A stretch of DNA of 64,000 bases, taken from contig OY752150.1 of NCBI GenBank assembly GCA_963573315.1, positions 1,178,001 through 1,242,000 on the forward strand. The letters are read 5' to 3'. Position numbers and translations under genes: made by a program. Source of the stretch: Entomortierella parvispora. Lineage: Eukaryota > Mortierellomycota > Mortierellomycetes > Mortierellales > Mortierellaceae. Of the stretch, positions 45,901 through 58,094 are shown in pieces. How positions within the stretch are numbered: position 1 is the first letter of the stretch; each line of letters begins with the position of its first letter. Under the pieces are notes generated by a model. That model did not search any database and was not told the DNA's origin. It saw nothing but the letters and a program-made list of their open reading frames with translations.

Positions 45901-46543
45901 AAAGACTGTTGCCACGGCATCGGCCGCCGCCGCTGCTGCCGTGGCCGCAGCAGCTCGGTCAGGAACACCAACCTTGACGGTGCCTGGCGAAGAAAATGGG
46001 ACACCACAAGCCGGAACACCGAGTGCGTCAACGCCTGCTCAAACGCCTGCACCAACCCTCGTGACCCCTGCTGTGCCAGTTGTGCCAGCGGTCATTCCCT
46101 TTGCAATGGAGCCTTCGGTCACAACGACGGATAAGCCATGGGAAATTGCAGGCACAATCGGAAAAGATCACTTTTCCAGTCTGGTGGCGTTGGATGTTGT
46201 GGTGGCCCAGTCCATTTCCAACTGTGGCAGCGAAGAGCGATCCAAGAAGCTGTATGGAAGTATTATCTTGGTTGGCGGTGGAGGAATGGTGAAGGGATTC
46301 GACCGCGTTTTGGAGGACCGCCTCTTCCAAGCTCTGCCCGCAACACTGACTACGGTCGAGAAGGTTGAGGTCCTGCCTTCACCAAGGGAGATGGACCCCA
46401 GGTTATTGGTTTGGAAAGGAGCGTCTGTTCTAGGAAAGTTGGAGACGGCGAATGAGCTGTGGATCAAACCATTAGAATGGGAGTTGATGGGACGCAAAGT
46501 CCTCAGGGACAAGGCCTTGTTTGTCTGGCAGTCCAAGGACTAG
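42927..46543 (+). CDS. ARP8: actin-related protein 8 (INO80 complex subunit)
   Basis: Exons 42927-44072, 44190-44528, 44610-44993, 45083-45568, 45652-45759 and 45875-46543 give 1043 residues. A disordered N-terminal region of about 380 residues, rich in Ala, Glu, Ser and Pro, ends in Lys/Glu runs. The actin fold starts with IIVIHPGSKFLKIGRASDAY (phosphate loop 1 region). It continues through PRVVVSDLETIWTKVIEDDL, KHYALLVIPDLYSKVYVTEL, VQQESVCASFGAGVSAACVV, VLKYGGDDITRCFSALVQRT, CLFFPGVIRRWIEE and LYGSIILVGGGGMVKGF. Arp8-typical insertions occur after strand 1 (acidic, 44330-44528) and before the last subdomain (Ala/Thr/Pro-rich, 45890-46130). Arp8 with Arp4 and actin binds the helicase HSA region of the nuclear INO80 remodeller and contacts linker DNA. 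All junctions are phase 0. Confidence 0.92.
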
Positions 46544-47504
46544 GACTAAGGATTGTTTGAAATGACATTAATAAAAAGCAGTAGAGTGCTGATCTTTAGT
46601 AAGAAAAGATGCCACCGCCACTGTTTTTTTTGCGACGGTCGATCTGTGCTCTCATTCCAGTGTCAGTAGACTAATACAAACCGCGACTGAAATGCACCCG
46701 AGAGAATCGGCACTCAACGTGGTCCAGAGTTGTGCTCTCAACAGCGAAATCGAGTCTTGCATTACGTTTGTTGTAGATATGGCCGAGATGCTCTCAAGTT
46801 TTACAAGCAAAAGCACCTGCCCTGCCCTGCCCTGCCCTGCCCTGTCCTGACCGCCACCAGAGCAAAAAAGGCCCTATTTTTACGAAAAGGTGGGGAGAAA
46901 GTGAGATGGAATTTAAAAAAGCATGGCTGCATTGACCGCAACGGTGTTCTGGCTCAACAGAGCAGGGGCGCAACACCACATAACAAGAAAGGACAACGAC
47001 ACAACTCTACGCAACGCAGTCTAACAACGCAACGCAGCGCAATGCATGCAATACAATACAATACGAAGCAACCAACGAACCCCCTTTTGGTCCGCCTCCT
47101 TTTCCCCACCAGCACCGTTTTGTTTTCCACCAGGGTTGGCCAAAAGCGCCAATACCAGCGCCAGCCAGCCAGCCAGCCAGCCAGGCTGGGTTTCATTGCA
47201 ATCAAAATGGCGAGTGCGGAGTGGCCACAGAGGAGAAGAGGGGAACGAGATCACGGATGGGCCGGTCGGGACCTGATTCGACAGACCGACAAACTGGGCG
47301 GGCGTTTTTTTTTTTTTTTTTTTTTTCTGTTCTCTCTCTTCATATTTCTCGTTTCTTTTCATCCTCTTTGCCTTCCACCCTTGTACCTCCCTTCCCTTTT
47401 TTTTCTCTCTCTCTTCTTCTTCTTCCTCCTTCTCATCATCATCATCATCATCACCACCATCGTCGTCCCTTCCCCTTCTACTGTATCACCTCTCCGTGGT
47501 TGCC
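46544..47504. other. intergenic region with short tandem repeats
   Basis: An ATTAATAAAA signal near 46566 probably ends the Arp8 transcript. A CCCTG pentamer repeat lies at about 46818-46848, AACGCAACGCAG-type repeats at about 47005-47065, CCAG repeats near 47162-47185, a T-run at 47306-47326 and CT plus ATC runs at 47400-47465. A 295-codon plus-strand frame covering it is low-complexity and not called. Confidence 0.5.
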
Positions 47505-50500
47505 ATGAGTCGATATCCATTCCCGAGTCAGCAGCAGCAACCACCGCGTCCTTTCTCTCCCCAGCACTATCAAGAGGGCCACTCCCACCAGGAAGCCACG
47601 GAATGGACACACCCTAGGAGCAACAACTCCATGGTAAGCCCACATTGATTCCACATGCATTGCAAACATTCTCCTCATGTCTGCAATCCGCTTCTTCCAT
47701 TTGAAAAAAAAAGCTCAGAGTGGACTTATGCATTCCTGCTGTTGTAATCTCGATCATCTCTAGAAACAAACGACGGATTCAGTGGCCTCGTTCCAGAGCT
47801 GGACTTCGTCCTCGGCCGACCAACCGTACCACTCAAACACGAATTCGTTCAGTCACCATCCGTCTCAGCCCCACCTGTTGCAACACAAAACATCGTATGG
47901 GTCATTGCATAATCAATTCCAGGGGCAGGGGCAGAGTCAGGGCCATCAACAACCGTTCCAGGGCCAGCCTCATCGCCAGTCGCCAATGATGCAACCTCAT
48001 CAACAACCGCCTCCCCGGGGTCAGTCTCTGTCTAGTAGCAACAACGGTGGTACAGCGCCCATCCATGCCTCTTTCTCGGGCGGAAGATACCGAAGCAACA
48101 GCAACAACAGCAATGTGAGCGGCAACAACAATGCACCATTGTATCACCACCAAAACCACAACTACCACCAGCAGCAGCAAGCCTACGGCCGTTCTCCTCC
48201 TCAACACAGCTATGTTCAGAGCACCGGCACAGCCAGCAGCAACTTTGACCATTACAATCAAGCCGGAAGTCATCAGAGCTTTTCTAGCCAGCACAGTGGT
48301 TACAGTCATCAAGAACCATTCCCACACCCCTCCCAGCAACTGCAGCAGCACTATTCACAGCAACTTCAAAAACAGCAGCAGCAGCAACAGTCGGAAGAGC
48401 GGCCGAATGCTGCCGAGGCAGCATCCAAAGATGGTCACGATTCCATGGGGTTCAAGCAACAGACCTTTGCGCCTGCTCAATCACCGCCTCATCATTTCGA
48501 GCAACAACAGGCGCCTCCTCCCGTGATTGACGGAGTGAATGAACGTCGAAACGAGTCCCCCAGGTCTTCCCAGAGAGCGCAGCGGCGTCGTGAGCCATCT
48601 CAAGAGGAGGCACCGTTACCATCGCTCGACGATTACGAGGCCATGCTTCAGGAAATGACCTCGCCAAGTATGGGCCCCCGAGGACGCCGAGGGGCCACGC
48701 GACGACCGGAGCGAGAACCAAGAGCCGAGCGCACGGATCGATCTCGTCCGACAAAGAAACAAGACGAAACCAAGCAACAGCCGTCAGAACAGAGACAGCC
48801 ACAGATCCATGCCTCTTCTCAAGACCTGCTCAGCGAAGAGGAGGAAAAGGCGATTCAAGCAGAGGCCGACAGGCTGTTTGCTGAAAAGAGGCAAAAGCGC
48901 CGATCCAGTCTTCCCAGCAAACTCAAGGAATCGCCTAACCTGTTCTCAAACCTCCAGCGACGGAACAGTGGCCACGATCGATCATCTCCCACGCCGGTGG
49001 TAGAGAGTCCAAAGCTGCGAACCCTTGTGGAGTACACCACCATGTCGGATGCATTGTCGGTCCCCTCTGTGCAGAGCCGCAACCAGTCCCAGAGCCAAAC
49101 CTCCATCCAAGACTATTTGCACCTTCCAGCGCTGCAGCCAAAACGATTCTCATGGGAGGATGAGAGTGTCAAGCCAAGGATCGATCTCCTCCCTTCGCAG
49201 ACTTACGAGATTCCAGATAGCAGTGCGCAACGAAAGAGCTCTTGGCAGGATCTTGACGAAGAACCAGAGAACCAGGATCGGCAAAATGACGAGCAAAATT
49301 CACAGTCCAGGACTTCGCAGCAGTATCTCGGACCAAAGCCTCCAGCAAAATCCAAGCTTCGACTCAGTCAGACCATGTCACTGTCAGACACAAATGAAGT
49401 TATTACCTTGATCCCTATTCAGGACGACGAACAAGACCAAAAGGTGGCCGAGATGGAGAACGTCGCGTCTTCTTTGCCTAGTGATTCATTGGCCCCTGCA
49501 AGGCCACAAACGCCCGCAGCCCGATCACGGCCTGTGACCCCGGTCGGTAACATTAAGCCTCCTTCTGGCCCTGCTCCTCTGGGTGCCAATGTGGTGGCGA
49601 CTTCGCCTTTGATTTCGCGCAAGAGTCCAGCAAACTCGGGAGCGGCCACTGGAAAACGTTCAGGAGGTCATAAGAGCAGCAATTCGTCAACATCGCCCTT
49701 CTCCTCCAGGGACTTGTTGCAGCCATTTACGCAGGCAGGCACTCGACCCAGAGCGAGCTCTGCAGCCTCAATCAACAGTATGAACAGCTTTACGTTTGAC
49801 CGTATGGCCACGCCTCCACCTCCTTCCTCGCCCTTGCCCTCGCTGCCTCCACCATCACCCCCTCTGAGCCACAGAAAGATCTCGGAAGAAAGTGACCTCG
49901 CGTTGCCGGCGCCTCATCTGGGTATGGAGGCGAGTCATCATGTCCACGCCATGACTTTGCCTACGCCATCGTCCTCCCTCCCCATGAGCCCCGAGTTGAG
50001 CCATGTGAGCGAGCGTCGGGATAGCTCTCAGATGGCTCAGCTCAAGAAGAGGATCGGTGACCTGGAGAGGGAGTTGGCCAATACCGAAGTTGTACTGTCT
50101 TCTAGGATTCGAGACGAGTCTGAACTTCGGTCGCAGTTGGACCACCTATCCGAGGAACGAAACACTCTCGAGATCAAGTTGGCTCAGGCCTCTTCTGCAC
50201 TGGCAGAGACTCAGACGGCCAAGGCAGAGGCTACAGCAGAGGCGTCTTTTCCGAGTGGGTTCAATCCTTCAGAGACCTCTTTGCCTCTTGATCGTTCTTT
50301 TGATCGGGCATCATTGCAAATGTTGCATGATCAAGAGTTGAAGGATGCGGTTCGACAAATCCAGGATGAGAAGGATGTGCTTTTTGAAGCGCTCATGGAA
50401 CGTCAGGACCGGTCCAGAACAGAAATGGCGACCCAACTGGAGCAGCTGCAGAAAGAGATGGAAGCCAAAGAGTTGGAGCTGGAACAGGTTCGACAGGAGC

Positions 50501-52083
50501 GCGATCATCACCAGGAGCAAGGACAGATCCAGAGCGCAAGACACACTGAGAGTATTCAAGGAGTTCATCAAGCCATGGAAGATGAGATGTTGAAGTACAA
50601 TGGGTTGCAGAGGTCTCTTGAACGCGAGCTAATCTTGGTAAAGGAGGAGGTTCAAAGGCTGGAGCAGGCTGCGCTTGAGAAGGAGCAGGCGTTCCAAGTT
50701 GAAGAGAATCTCCTCCGGGACGAACACGCGGCCAAGGTGGATGCGTTGACTGTTCAGAGTCAAGATTTGGAGGCGAAGGTGATGCACGCTGAACAGGCTG
50801 CCGCCGAGCTGGAGGAACTTGTCCAGACACTTCGCTCGGAACAAAGACTTCAAGAGGAGCGGTGTGAGCAGCTGGGACGCGAATTGGAGGCCTCCCGTGA
50901 GAAATCTGAGCAAGAGCAAGCCCAATATCAGATCTTGCAGGATACGATCCAGAGACTTAGCTCCAAGGTCGCAGCATTGGAGAGCGAGCATGCAACCGAG
51001 GTTCAGAGGATTCAGCAGGAACATGAGGATATCCTGCAAGAGGCAGTTCAAGACCATGCAACCGAGGTTCAGAGGGTGCGACAGGAGCATGAGGATGTCT
51101 TGGAAAGGACAGTTCAAGATCATGCAACCGAGATTCAGAGGGTGCGACAGGAGCATGAGGATGTCTTGGAAAGGACAGTTCAAGACCATGCAGATCGTTT
51201 GTCGGACCTGTCTGAGCGACACAGATTCGAAAGTGAGGCCGAGTTGCTGAACCACACGGATCGTCTTGAGGATGCGTTTGCAGTCGAGCGACGGGAGCTC
51301 GATGCGCGGGAACGGGTCCTTCGGGACCGGATTGAGGACCAATCGGATCGTCATGACCAACTCGAGGAAGAGCTGTTCCAGATGCAGAAGCGGTTGGACG
51401 CCAGCGAGAAGGAGAAGGCAATCTTGGAGCGAACGAACCGGTCCTTGGAGAGACATGTCTCGATGCAGCATCTGCAAGAACAAGAAAATGTGTTCAAGAT
51501 GGAGAATTTGGAGCAGGAAGTGGCACGATTGAATGCCATTCTTGCGGGACTCAATATGGCTGCTGTCACTGCGGCCTCCGCTGCGGCTGACGATGAAGAG
51601 GAAAGCAAACAAGAAAAGGCTGCCTCTACCGCTGCCCTGTTTGAGGAACAACGACGACGATGGGTCGATCAGGCGGATATGATGGCCAGGAGAGCAGCCA
51701 GGGCAGAAGAGGAAGCTCGAAAGGTCATGGAGACGAATATCGAGTTGAGGGTCGCGTTGGATCTGGCCAAGCACCACAACACCAACACCACCAACACCAC
51801 CACCACCAATAACAATACCACCACTACCACTACCACCACCACCAACAACAACAACAACACCACCGCCGACTACAACAACAGCCTCAGAGACTCCATCTCC
51901 TCCTCAGCTACCATAGAGAGCTCCCAGAGAGATTCTCGACCCTACTCTTCTCGATACTCCTACAGCAGCAGTATCGAGGAACGCAGTGACGACGATAGCA
52001 GACCTGTCACACCAGTGTCGCATATGGATTTGAAGGATGGTGCTGCCAACGTCAGAGCATTGTCTCCGCCATTGTTAGCTTAG
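47505..52083 (+). CDS. large Gln/His-rich coiled-coil protein of unknown function
   Basis: Exons 47505-47633 and 47764-52083 give 1482 residues. The first 250 residues are rich in Gln, His, Ser and Asn (MSRYPFPSQQQQPPRPFSPQ...), resembling prion-like or condensate-forming domains. Residues 250-780 are polar and Ser/Pro-rich with basic patches and RPVTPVG-type sites. From about 792 to 1306 heptad-rich sequence predicts a long coiled coil (MAQLKKRIGDLERELANTEV to EVARLNAILAGLN). It includes three near-identical 22-residue units. A poly-Asn/Thr tract (about 1381-1415) comes from an AAC/ACC microsatellite. The C-terminus repeats an RPVTPVSH motif. No enzyme domain or membrane segment is seen. Layout recalls polarity or septum scaffolds, but I cannot name an orthologue. 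Confidence 0.8.
50989..51186 (+). repeat. three 66-nt coding repeats (22 residues each)
   Basis: Units start CATGCAACCGAG at 50989, 51055 and 51121, with a partial fourth at 51187. Each encodes HATE[VI]QR(I/V)(Q/R)QEHED with a following charged half, that is three heptads plus one residue. The last two units are nearly identical at DNA level, so the array probably expanded recently. Confidence 0.9.
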
Positions 52084-52639
52084 TTTCACGTTCTAGTATT
52101 CTTTTCATGTTTTTTTTTTTTATTTTCTTTGCTCCATGTCCCTCTTTTTACGACCCCATCCTACACTCAGTTCATTGTAATATAACGTGCTTGTTTTTTT
52201 TTCATTTCAACAGAGAAAGTGATTACGCTTTGCAAGGTCGTCGTGCCTCTTTTATGGGTCTCGGGGTTTGCCACTTAAACATCTTTGGCATATCTTGCCA
52301 CGCACAGCGGACAGGATCCTGTCTTCCAGCAGCCATCTCAACGTTTTGAACCTGTGTGCGGTTGCGTAAGTTGGTAGTGAGCAATGCGGATTTTGCAGAT
52401 TGCTGGTGGGGGCGAATACGGATTCTTTACATAAAGAGATGCGGAGGTAACTGTGGGCAATGCGGATTTTAAGAAAGCGGGTGCGGAAGTAGCTGTCAGA
52501 ATGAGGATTTTTAAAAAAAAATGGGTGCGGAAGTGCTTGTGAGCAATGCGGATGATGCGGGGAAGAAATCCGCACAAAAAGGTAACGCACACATAATAAA
52601 AAAAAAGAGACCGTCGACGTATTGTTTGTAAGGGTCGTT
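52084..52639. repeat. convergent intergenic region with imperfect tandem repeats of about 42 bp
   Basis: After the 3' UTR of the coiled-coil gene, a G-rich unit recurs between about 52374 and 52562. It has the form AGCAATGCGGATTTT, a variable spacer and then GGGTGCGGAAGTAGCTGTG. There are roughly four copies with 42-44-base spacing in the clearest part. No frame is conserved between copies, so it looks non-coding. Confidence 0.55.
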
Positions 52640-55600
52640 CTAAAGATGACTAGGTCCAAGTCCGTGCTTTTGATCGCATTCAACTTCTTGCCCATCCTGA
52701 TCGCGAGCGGTTCCAAACTCACTGACCAAGCCCAAGTACCATTTCACGGCCCAGTCGCGTTTCGTATGATCGACCGCTAGCCCACCAATCACGTCCAGCA
52801 AACAACTCAACAAGGCCTTGCGGGCCACCAAGGAATGCTCCTGAGAAATCAGCGTCCGGATCTTTTGACCCAAAGTCTCGACAAAAACCAGGTTCACGCT
52901 CGAGAGTTGATCAAAGAGCGCCAGCAAGAGCTCCCCTCTTTCCTTGGCTCGGTTCAGCGTCGCCGCCGCGTCTGTGGAAGAGAGTCGGCTCTGGACTACC
53001 GAGGTTGCGAGGGAAGGAAGATGTGAGGCCGATTCCTTGGGACTCAAGTCCTGATGAACCGTTGTGGCAACATCCACAAGGGTCGCCTCTTGTTGTCTCT
53101 GAAGTGTCTTTTCTTCAAGGGCCATGGCAGCGCCAATCGCTGCCTCGCTCTCTTCCTTGACAGCCGTTGGTACCTCCAATTGAGCTCCTGCCGCCTCCAC
53201 ATCAGCCCGGGTCAAAGCTTCATATTGATCGATCCTTTCCAGCAGTCTCTCGACACAAAGCCATGCCAGCGCATCGTCAGTCTCGGACAGAGATCGGATC
53301 ATGGTCGTGAAGGCAGCCCTCAACTGGTCGATATTAATTTGGTCCGGGAAGTGCTGGATCAGCAGGTTGGAGTAAAAAGGTCCGACTTGTTGTGCGATTC
53401 GTTTACGAGTTAGGAATACAGACATCACCACGGAATGTGCCGACTCAAAGAGATCCTTTTGGTCGTTCTTGAGCAGGTATGGGTATACCATTGGCAAAAG
53501 TTCCCGTTCCAGGAACCTCTCTTCCACGACCACCATGACCCTCTCCAGCATGTTCATGAAGAACAATGTGCGACTCTCCAGGACGGGGTCGTGGAATCCA
53601 AGTTCTGCCTTGGGCATCATGGCCTTCAACGTTTGGTTCAAAAGAACATGCTGGCGAGGATCGACTTCGAGAGACAGACCGACATTCTTTTCGTTGTGTT
53701 GCTGCGACTCTGCAGATGAGATTGTTCCTGAAGCCGCATCCTCAGAGATGACCATTCTTGTCAAGATTGTCGTAATGAGGTCTTCATACACTTGGAATCC
53801 TCCTGGGCCGAGTTTGTAGGTGATAAAAAACAAGTAGGCGTAGCTGTCCAAGATGAGATAGTCCAATCTAGCAACGACTCCTGTCGGTACTAATCCGTCA
53901 ATTATCAGATTAATTACTTGTTTTGGCTCCTATGCCTATAGCCCATGACTTTGAGTCAAGAAAACATGGATGGTTGCTCAAAATTACCTGGTTCTGAACT
54001 GGACTTTTCGACCACGGTACCAAAGATCATGGTATAGGCAAAGAGGACAGTCTTGAATACCTGAAACAGCATGGATACGATTTTTTTCGTGTCCTGATCT
54101 AACGTCTTGACAACGGATATGCTCTCATCGCCAGCCTTTGCCTCCACAAATGAGTCTGCCTTCGAGAGTCCGCACCGCGCCCAGTCCACATGTATGTTGA
54201 CTGCAAAAGAATGCATCCTTTGCAGTAAAGACTGAATCCGTCCCCAATCTCCGGCCTTTGCCATACCCTCCATAAGAGTCGCCACCGTTCGAGCGATTCT
54301 ACCCATCTCTGAGAACAAAGGCCCTTTTACGGTCTTTGTCAAGAACCTATCCGCCTCTCCGTCAATCTTGAGTCTGTTCCGTTCTTGTGAAAGCTCGTAT
54401 GTGATCACTCGGAGGATCTCGTTGACTGGAGCAATACCCGCGTTTGGCTGAAGCATCGAGTCAATTAAAAGATTTGCCAAGAGCGCGCATTCCTCCGCAC
54501 CGAGTTTACATGCAGGCAGGCTGGGGACTGTCTGACTGGTCGCAAATACGAGACAGGCCTGAGCATGGGCCGGCAACAATGTTCCTCCGCCTTCCTGCTT
54601 AAGGGCCTCAACACAAGCTGCCAGCCTGCTGACAAAAATATCCTGTACAAGCGCCAAACATTCAGCATCGACTTTTGGTGGGTCATCTTCTGCGTGTTGG
54701 ATCGCACGACTGCAGACGAATATAAAACGAAATAACAGATGTTAGAGAGCCAGATAAACAAAGTCGCAATTGAACAACATTCAAAGTCTATGAAAAAAAG
54801 GAGGATAATACAAAACTTACAGAATACCTGCTGTGGCAAGTAAGGCCGAGAGAGCATCCGGTGCAGAGACGTCCTGAATACCGTGTACTAAAGCCTGGAA
54901 CCATACTTGTTTCTTCAAGTCGACTGCTTTTTTGAACTTGCGCTTCTTTCTCTTCTTTTTTTCGTGCTCGTCATCTTTCACCGGTGTCAGGCCAGCCCTC
55001 TGAGTCACAACAAACTGGAAAAGTCGTTGGATCTGGAAGAGCTCATCAATGCTTGCCAAGTCCACAGGGTTCTCCAAGGATGAAACCCCATAAAAGGATT
55101 GCAAGAAAGCAGTGACCAACTTGGTGATAGAGCTCTTGCCATGGCAACCCACGCCTGCCTTTTGACTGTCTGCGCCGTTCACAATTTCTGATCTGAGAGC
55201 CATGGCCAAGCTGGCTTGAATGCTGTCGAGATCTCTGACCTGGGCCGAGACCCTTCCGCGATCCAGTCCCGCCACAAGGCCCTCTACGATTTTCGGTTCC
55301 ATTAATCCTGCCCACTTGTCCAATCCAGTCGCCAATCCCGAAAAGCAAGCTCCCAACATCCCTCTGGACTCGGGGCCTGTAAACAAGGAAGGGATAGTAA
55401 GGATCTCGGCCATGAGTTCAATCAGATCTTGTCCCAGGGCGTTGGCCTCTCCAGATCCTGTTTTCCTCATCCAGAACGACCACAAAGTGGTCAGCGCAGT
55501 AAGACCACCCACTTGGAGGGGTACACGGATTTTGTCGCGTTTTTCCGTTAGAATAAATGTCCTGGCCATCCTGATGGTTGCTCTGAGAAAATCTTCGGAA

Positions 55601-57309
55601 TACCAGGAGGCCGGTAACTGAGCTCCATAGCGACTCAGCAGAGCAACATTTTCAATGGGCTATGATGCAAAAGGTACAATGTAAGCAAAATGGGAAAAAT
55701 TGCTGCGATACAATCGCCTTTCCAATGTGTCCATCATACCAAGAGCAAGCTGCTGTCAGCGTACTCCAGGACGGTAAAAAAGCTGGTAGAGAGGATTCGT
55801 CCCAGTTGTTGGAACTGCGCGTCAGTCAATTTGTCAGAGGCGTTTCTAAGCAGGTCAAACAAACAAACGAAAACAAAATAAGCATGTTAGTTTGGCGCAG
55901 CATCCTGAACAGAGTCCAACGACATGCAACACCAAAGAAACCATGGTCCATACGGGTTTGTCCACCCGTCGCGACGAATCTTGTCGAGTCGAATGATTTC
56001 CAGCACTTCGTTCAAAAGAACTGACAGCTTGGAGGGGCTAGAGTGTTTAATGGATGCAGCCAGATGAAGAAGTTAGTCATGAATCAGGGCTAGAGTTGAA
56101 AGCGGGGCATCTTTCAAGGCAGTATCTGGTCTTGCATACAGTGTCGGGTTCTGGGGATCCTGCATTGCGTTCAGTCTCAAGGCCTGGTCAGCAAAGGCCT
56201 GTCGCCAGGTGCTGGTCCTAGCCGATGGAGAGGGTGTTTGTGCTTGCTGAGGCTGCCGACAGGAAAGAAGAAGAAAAGAAAAGAAAAGATTCAAATGTCA
56301 ATTGCTGATTAAGGTTTGTTTTCGCTCCGGCTCAATAGGACAAAGACACGGGCGATCACTGGTGCCAGCTTGCCGTCGCTCTATTGTAACGGATCCGTCG
56401 GTCTGTTCTTCTTGTCCTTACCGTCTGCAGGAGCCGCGCAACTAGATCCTGGATCAGTCTGTCATCTGCTCGTTCCCGGGGATTCTCTAGTGCAGACATA
56501 GACGCGGTAGACGAGGAGGATGCAAGGGACCGGAGGCCCGATCGGAGATAGAACGAGATCAGGCACATGTTCTCAAGAGTCTGCACAACCTCGGTCTTCA
56601 ACTGCGCGTCCATCGTCTCCATAGAGGACTCTTTGAGTAGACAGGTCCAGTCTTCTGTGTCAACACAGCCGATCAGCGTCTCGACATCGACGAGATCGAA
56701 ATCTAGATGGTGTAGCAAGTGGGCGAGTGCTTGAGGGTGGAAAGGGTTCTGCAGGTAGAGGATGCTGGGAGAGCGAATGGCGCTCTTGAGGTCCGATCCG
56801 GATTCCCAAACCACGGAGCCGAGTTTATGCCAATGTGTTGAGTCAAGAATAAGGTCGAGGAGTAGATGGGCAGTTTCCTTTGCGACGACAAAGCTTTGAG
56901 GATGGGGACTCTCTGGAGCACTAGCAGTTTAGAAAGAAAGAATGGGGGTCGAGAATGAGACGAGGGGGTCTAAAGATGGATATTGAATGAGGATGCATTC
57001 TGGGGAAGGCAGGACATTACTGTGGAATAGAGTCCAGCAGCTCGGCGAGGAAGGCCGGATGAGGAGCGACCATCAGAAGGAGGACGAGAAGGGTGGGGTG
57101 GAGGTGGTTGGAGAAGAAGAGGGATGCAGAAAAATACAAGGACACTTCAGACCGATCGGGCAAGTGAAGCGCTTCCAGCGCGTGTGGGAGAGCTGAGAGG
57201 TGTCCTCACTATCCGGCCCTCTCGAAGTGAGCACGTGATAAATAGCCCGAATGTGCGTGTTGAATGCCCCCAGCACAGTGAGTTGCGACATGACGGAGGA
57301 AAGGTGCAT
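52640..57309 (-). CDS. large helical-repeat protein of unknown function
   Basis: A minus-strand model with nine exons: 57309-57210, 57144-57021, 56920-56422, 56252-56140, 56037-55954, 55845-55740, 55659-54821, 54709-53988 and 53880-52640. All phases agree, giving about 1275 residues. The product is a chain of amphipathic helices (e.g. SKLSVLLNEVLEIIRLDKI, IFVSRLAACVEALKQE, SYAYLFFITYKLGPGGFQVY) as in HEAT/ARM-like solenoids. One basic patch, EKKKRKKRKFKK, may be a nuclear signal. The C-terminal tripeptide SHL resembles a peroxisomal PTS1. I do not recognise the family; a Pex8-like or nucleolar solenoid protein are two possibilities. The exon 1-2 junction is the least certain, and translation could start at 57291. 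The intron 56139-56038 is inferred to avoid an in-frame TAA that sits in a CTAAC branch-site-like sequence. Confidence 0.7.
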
Positions 57310-57609
57310 ATCTTTGGGCTGACAGCCTCAAGACACTACACTGGAATACCTTGGCGTTCAGTGAACTTCGCGCTTCGCGCTCTGATGTCGGGCTGCACAT
57401 CATGTCCAGTGGTAGGCGCGCCTCCGTTGGAGGCTCAACTCCGGCTGACGCCCTCACGCGCGAGTCCAAGCTGGCTCTGGCGAAAGGCGCGGCCTCCTCT
57501 GGAGGCCTTAGTTCGGGCTGAAGCCCTCGCACGAAGACACTCTCAGTTGGCGCGCCTCTGTTGGAGGCTCGGGCAGACGCCCTCCGCATAGAAGCTCATT
57601 CATCTCTTG
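57310..57609. repeat. GC-rich interspersed repeats
   Basis: Between about 57410 and 57595 the motif GGCGCGCCTC(C/T)GTTGGAGGCT, followed after some bases by CTGACGCCCTC or CTGAAGCCCTC, appears three times with diverged spacers of about 65-70 bases. Frames are not conserved among copies. Nothing gene-like is seen. Confidence 0.5.
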
Positions 57610-58063
57610 TGGCACCCCGCGCTACCTTCCGGCCGATGGGCCAAAAAAGAGGAAATGATGGAGACTGGCAGATGGAGAAGGCACTCTATGACTTTGGAAA
57701 GGAAAGGAAAGCAAAGGAAAGAAACGCAACGCAAGGAAACTAAACTAAACTAAGCTAAACTAAAAAAACTAAACGAAATGAAACCAAATCAAACTAAACC
57801 AAGGCAAGGTAAGGCAAGGCAAGGCGGGATAAAGCAAGGTAGGCAAGGTAAGGCAAAGGCAAGGCAAGGCATAGGGTAGGAGAACATGGCGGTATGGCGG
57901 GATACGGGAAGGACAAGCCAGGCGAGGACAAGTCAGGGAAGGAAAAATGATGCTTGTAATTGCAAGTCAAAGTATCAATCCTTGATCCTGGTCAATGCAA
58001 AGGCTGCAGTTTTCAACCAGTCCGTGTCTACCATCGAAGAGCGGCTTCTACCGGTAAAAAATT

Positions 58064-58094
<31 letters not shown>

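Noticed and set aside
46730-47617. 295-codon plus-strand frame before the coiled-coil gene
   Set aside because: It runs through CCCTG, CCAG, T, CT and ATC repeats and overlaps the first exon of the coiled-coil gene in another frame.
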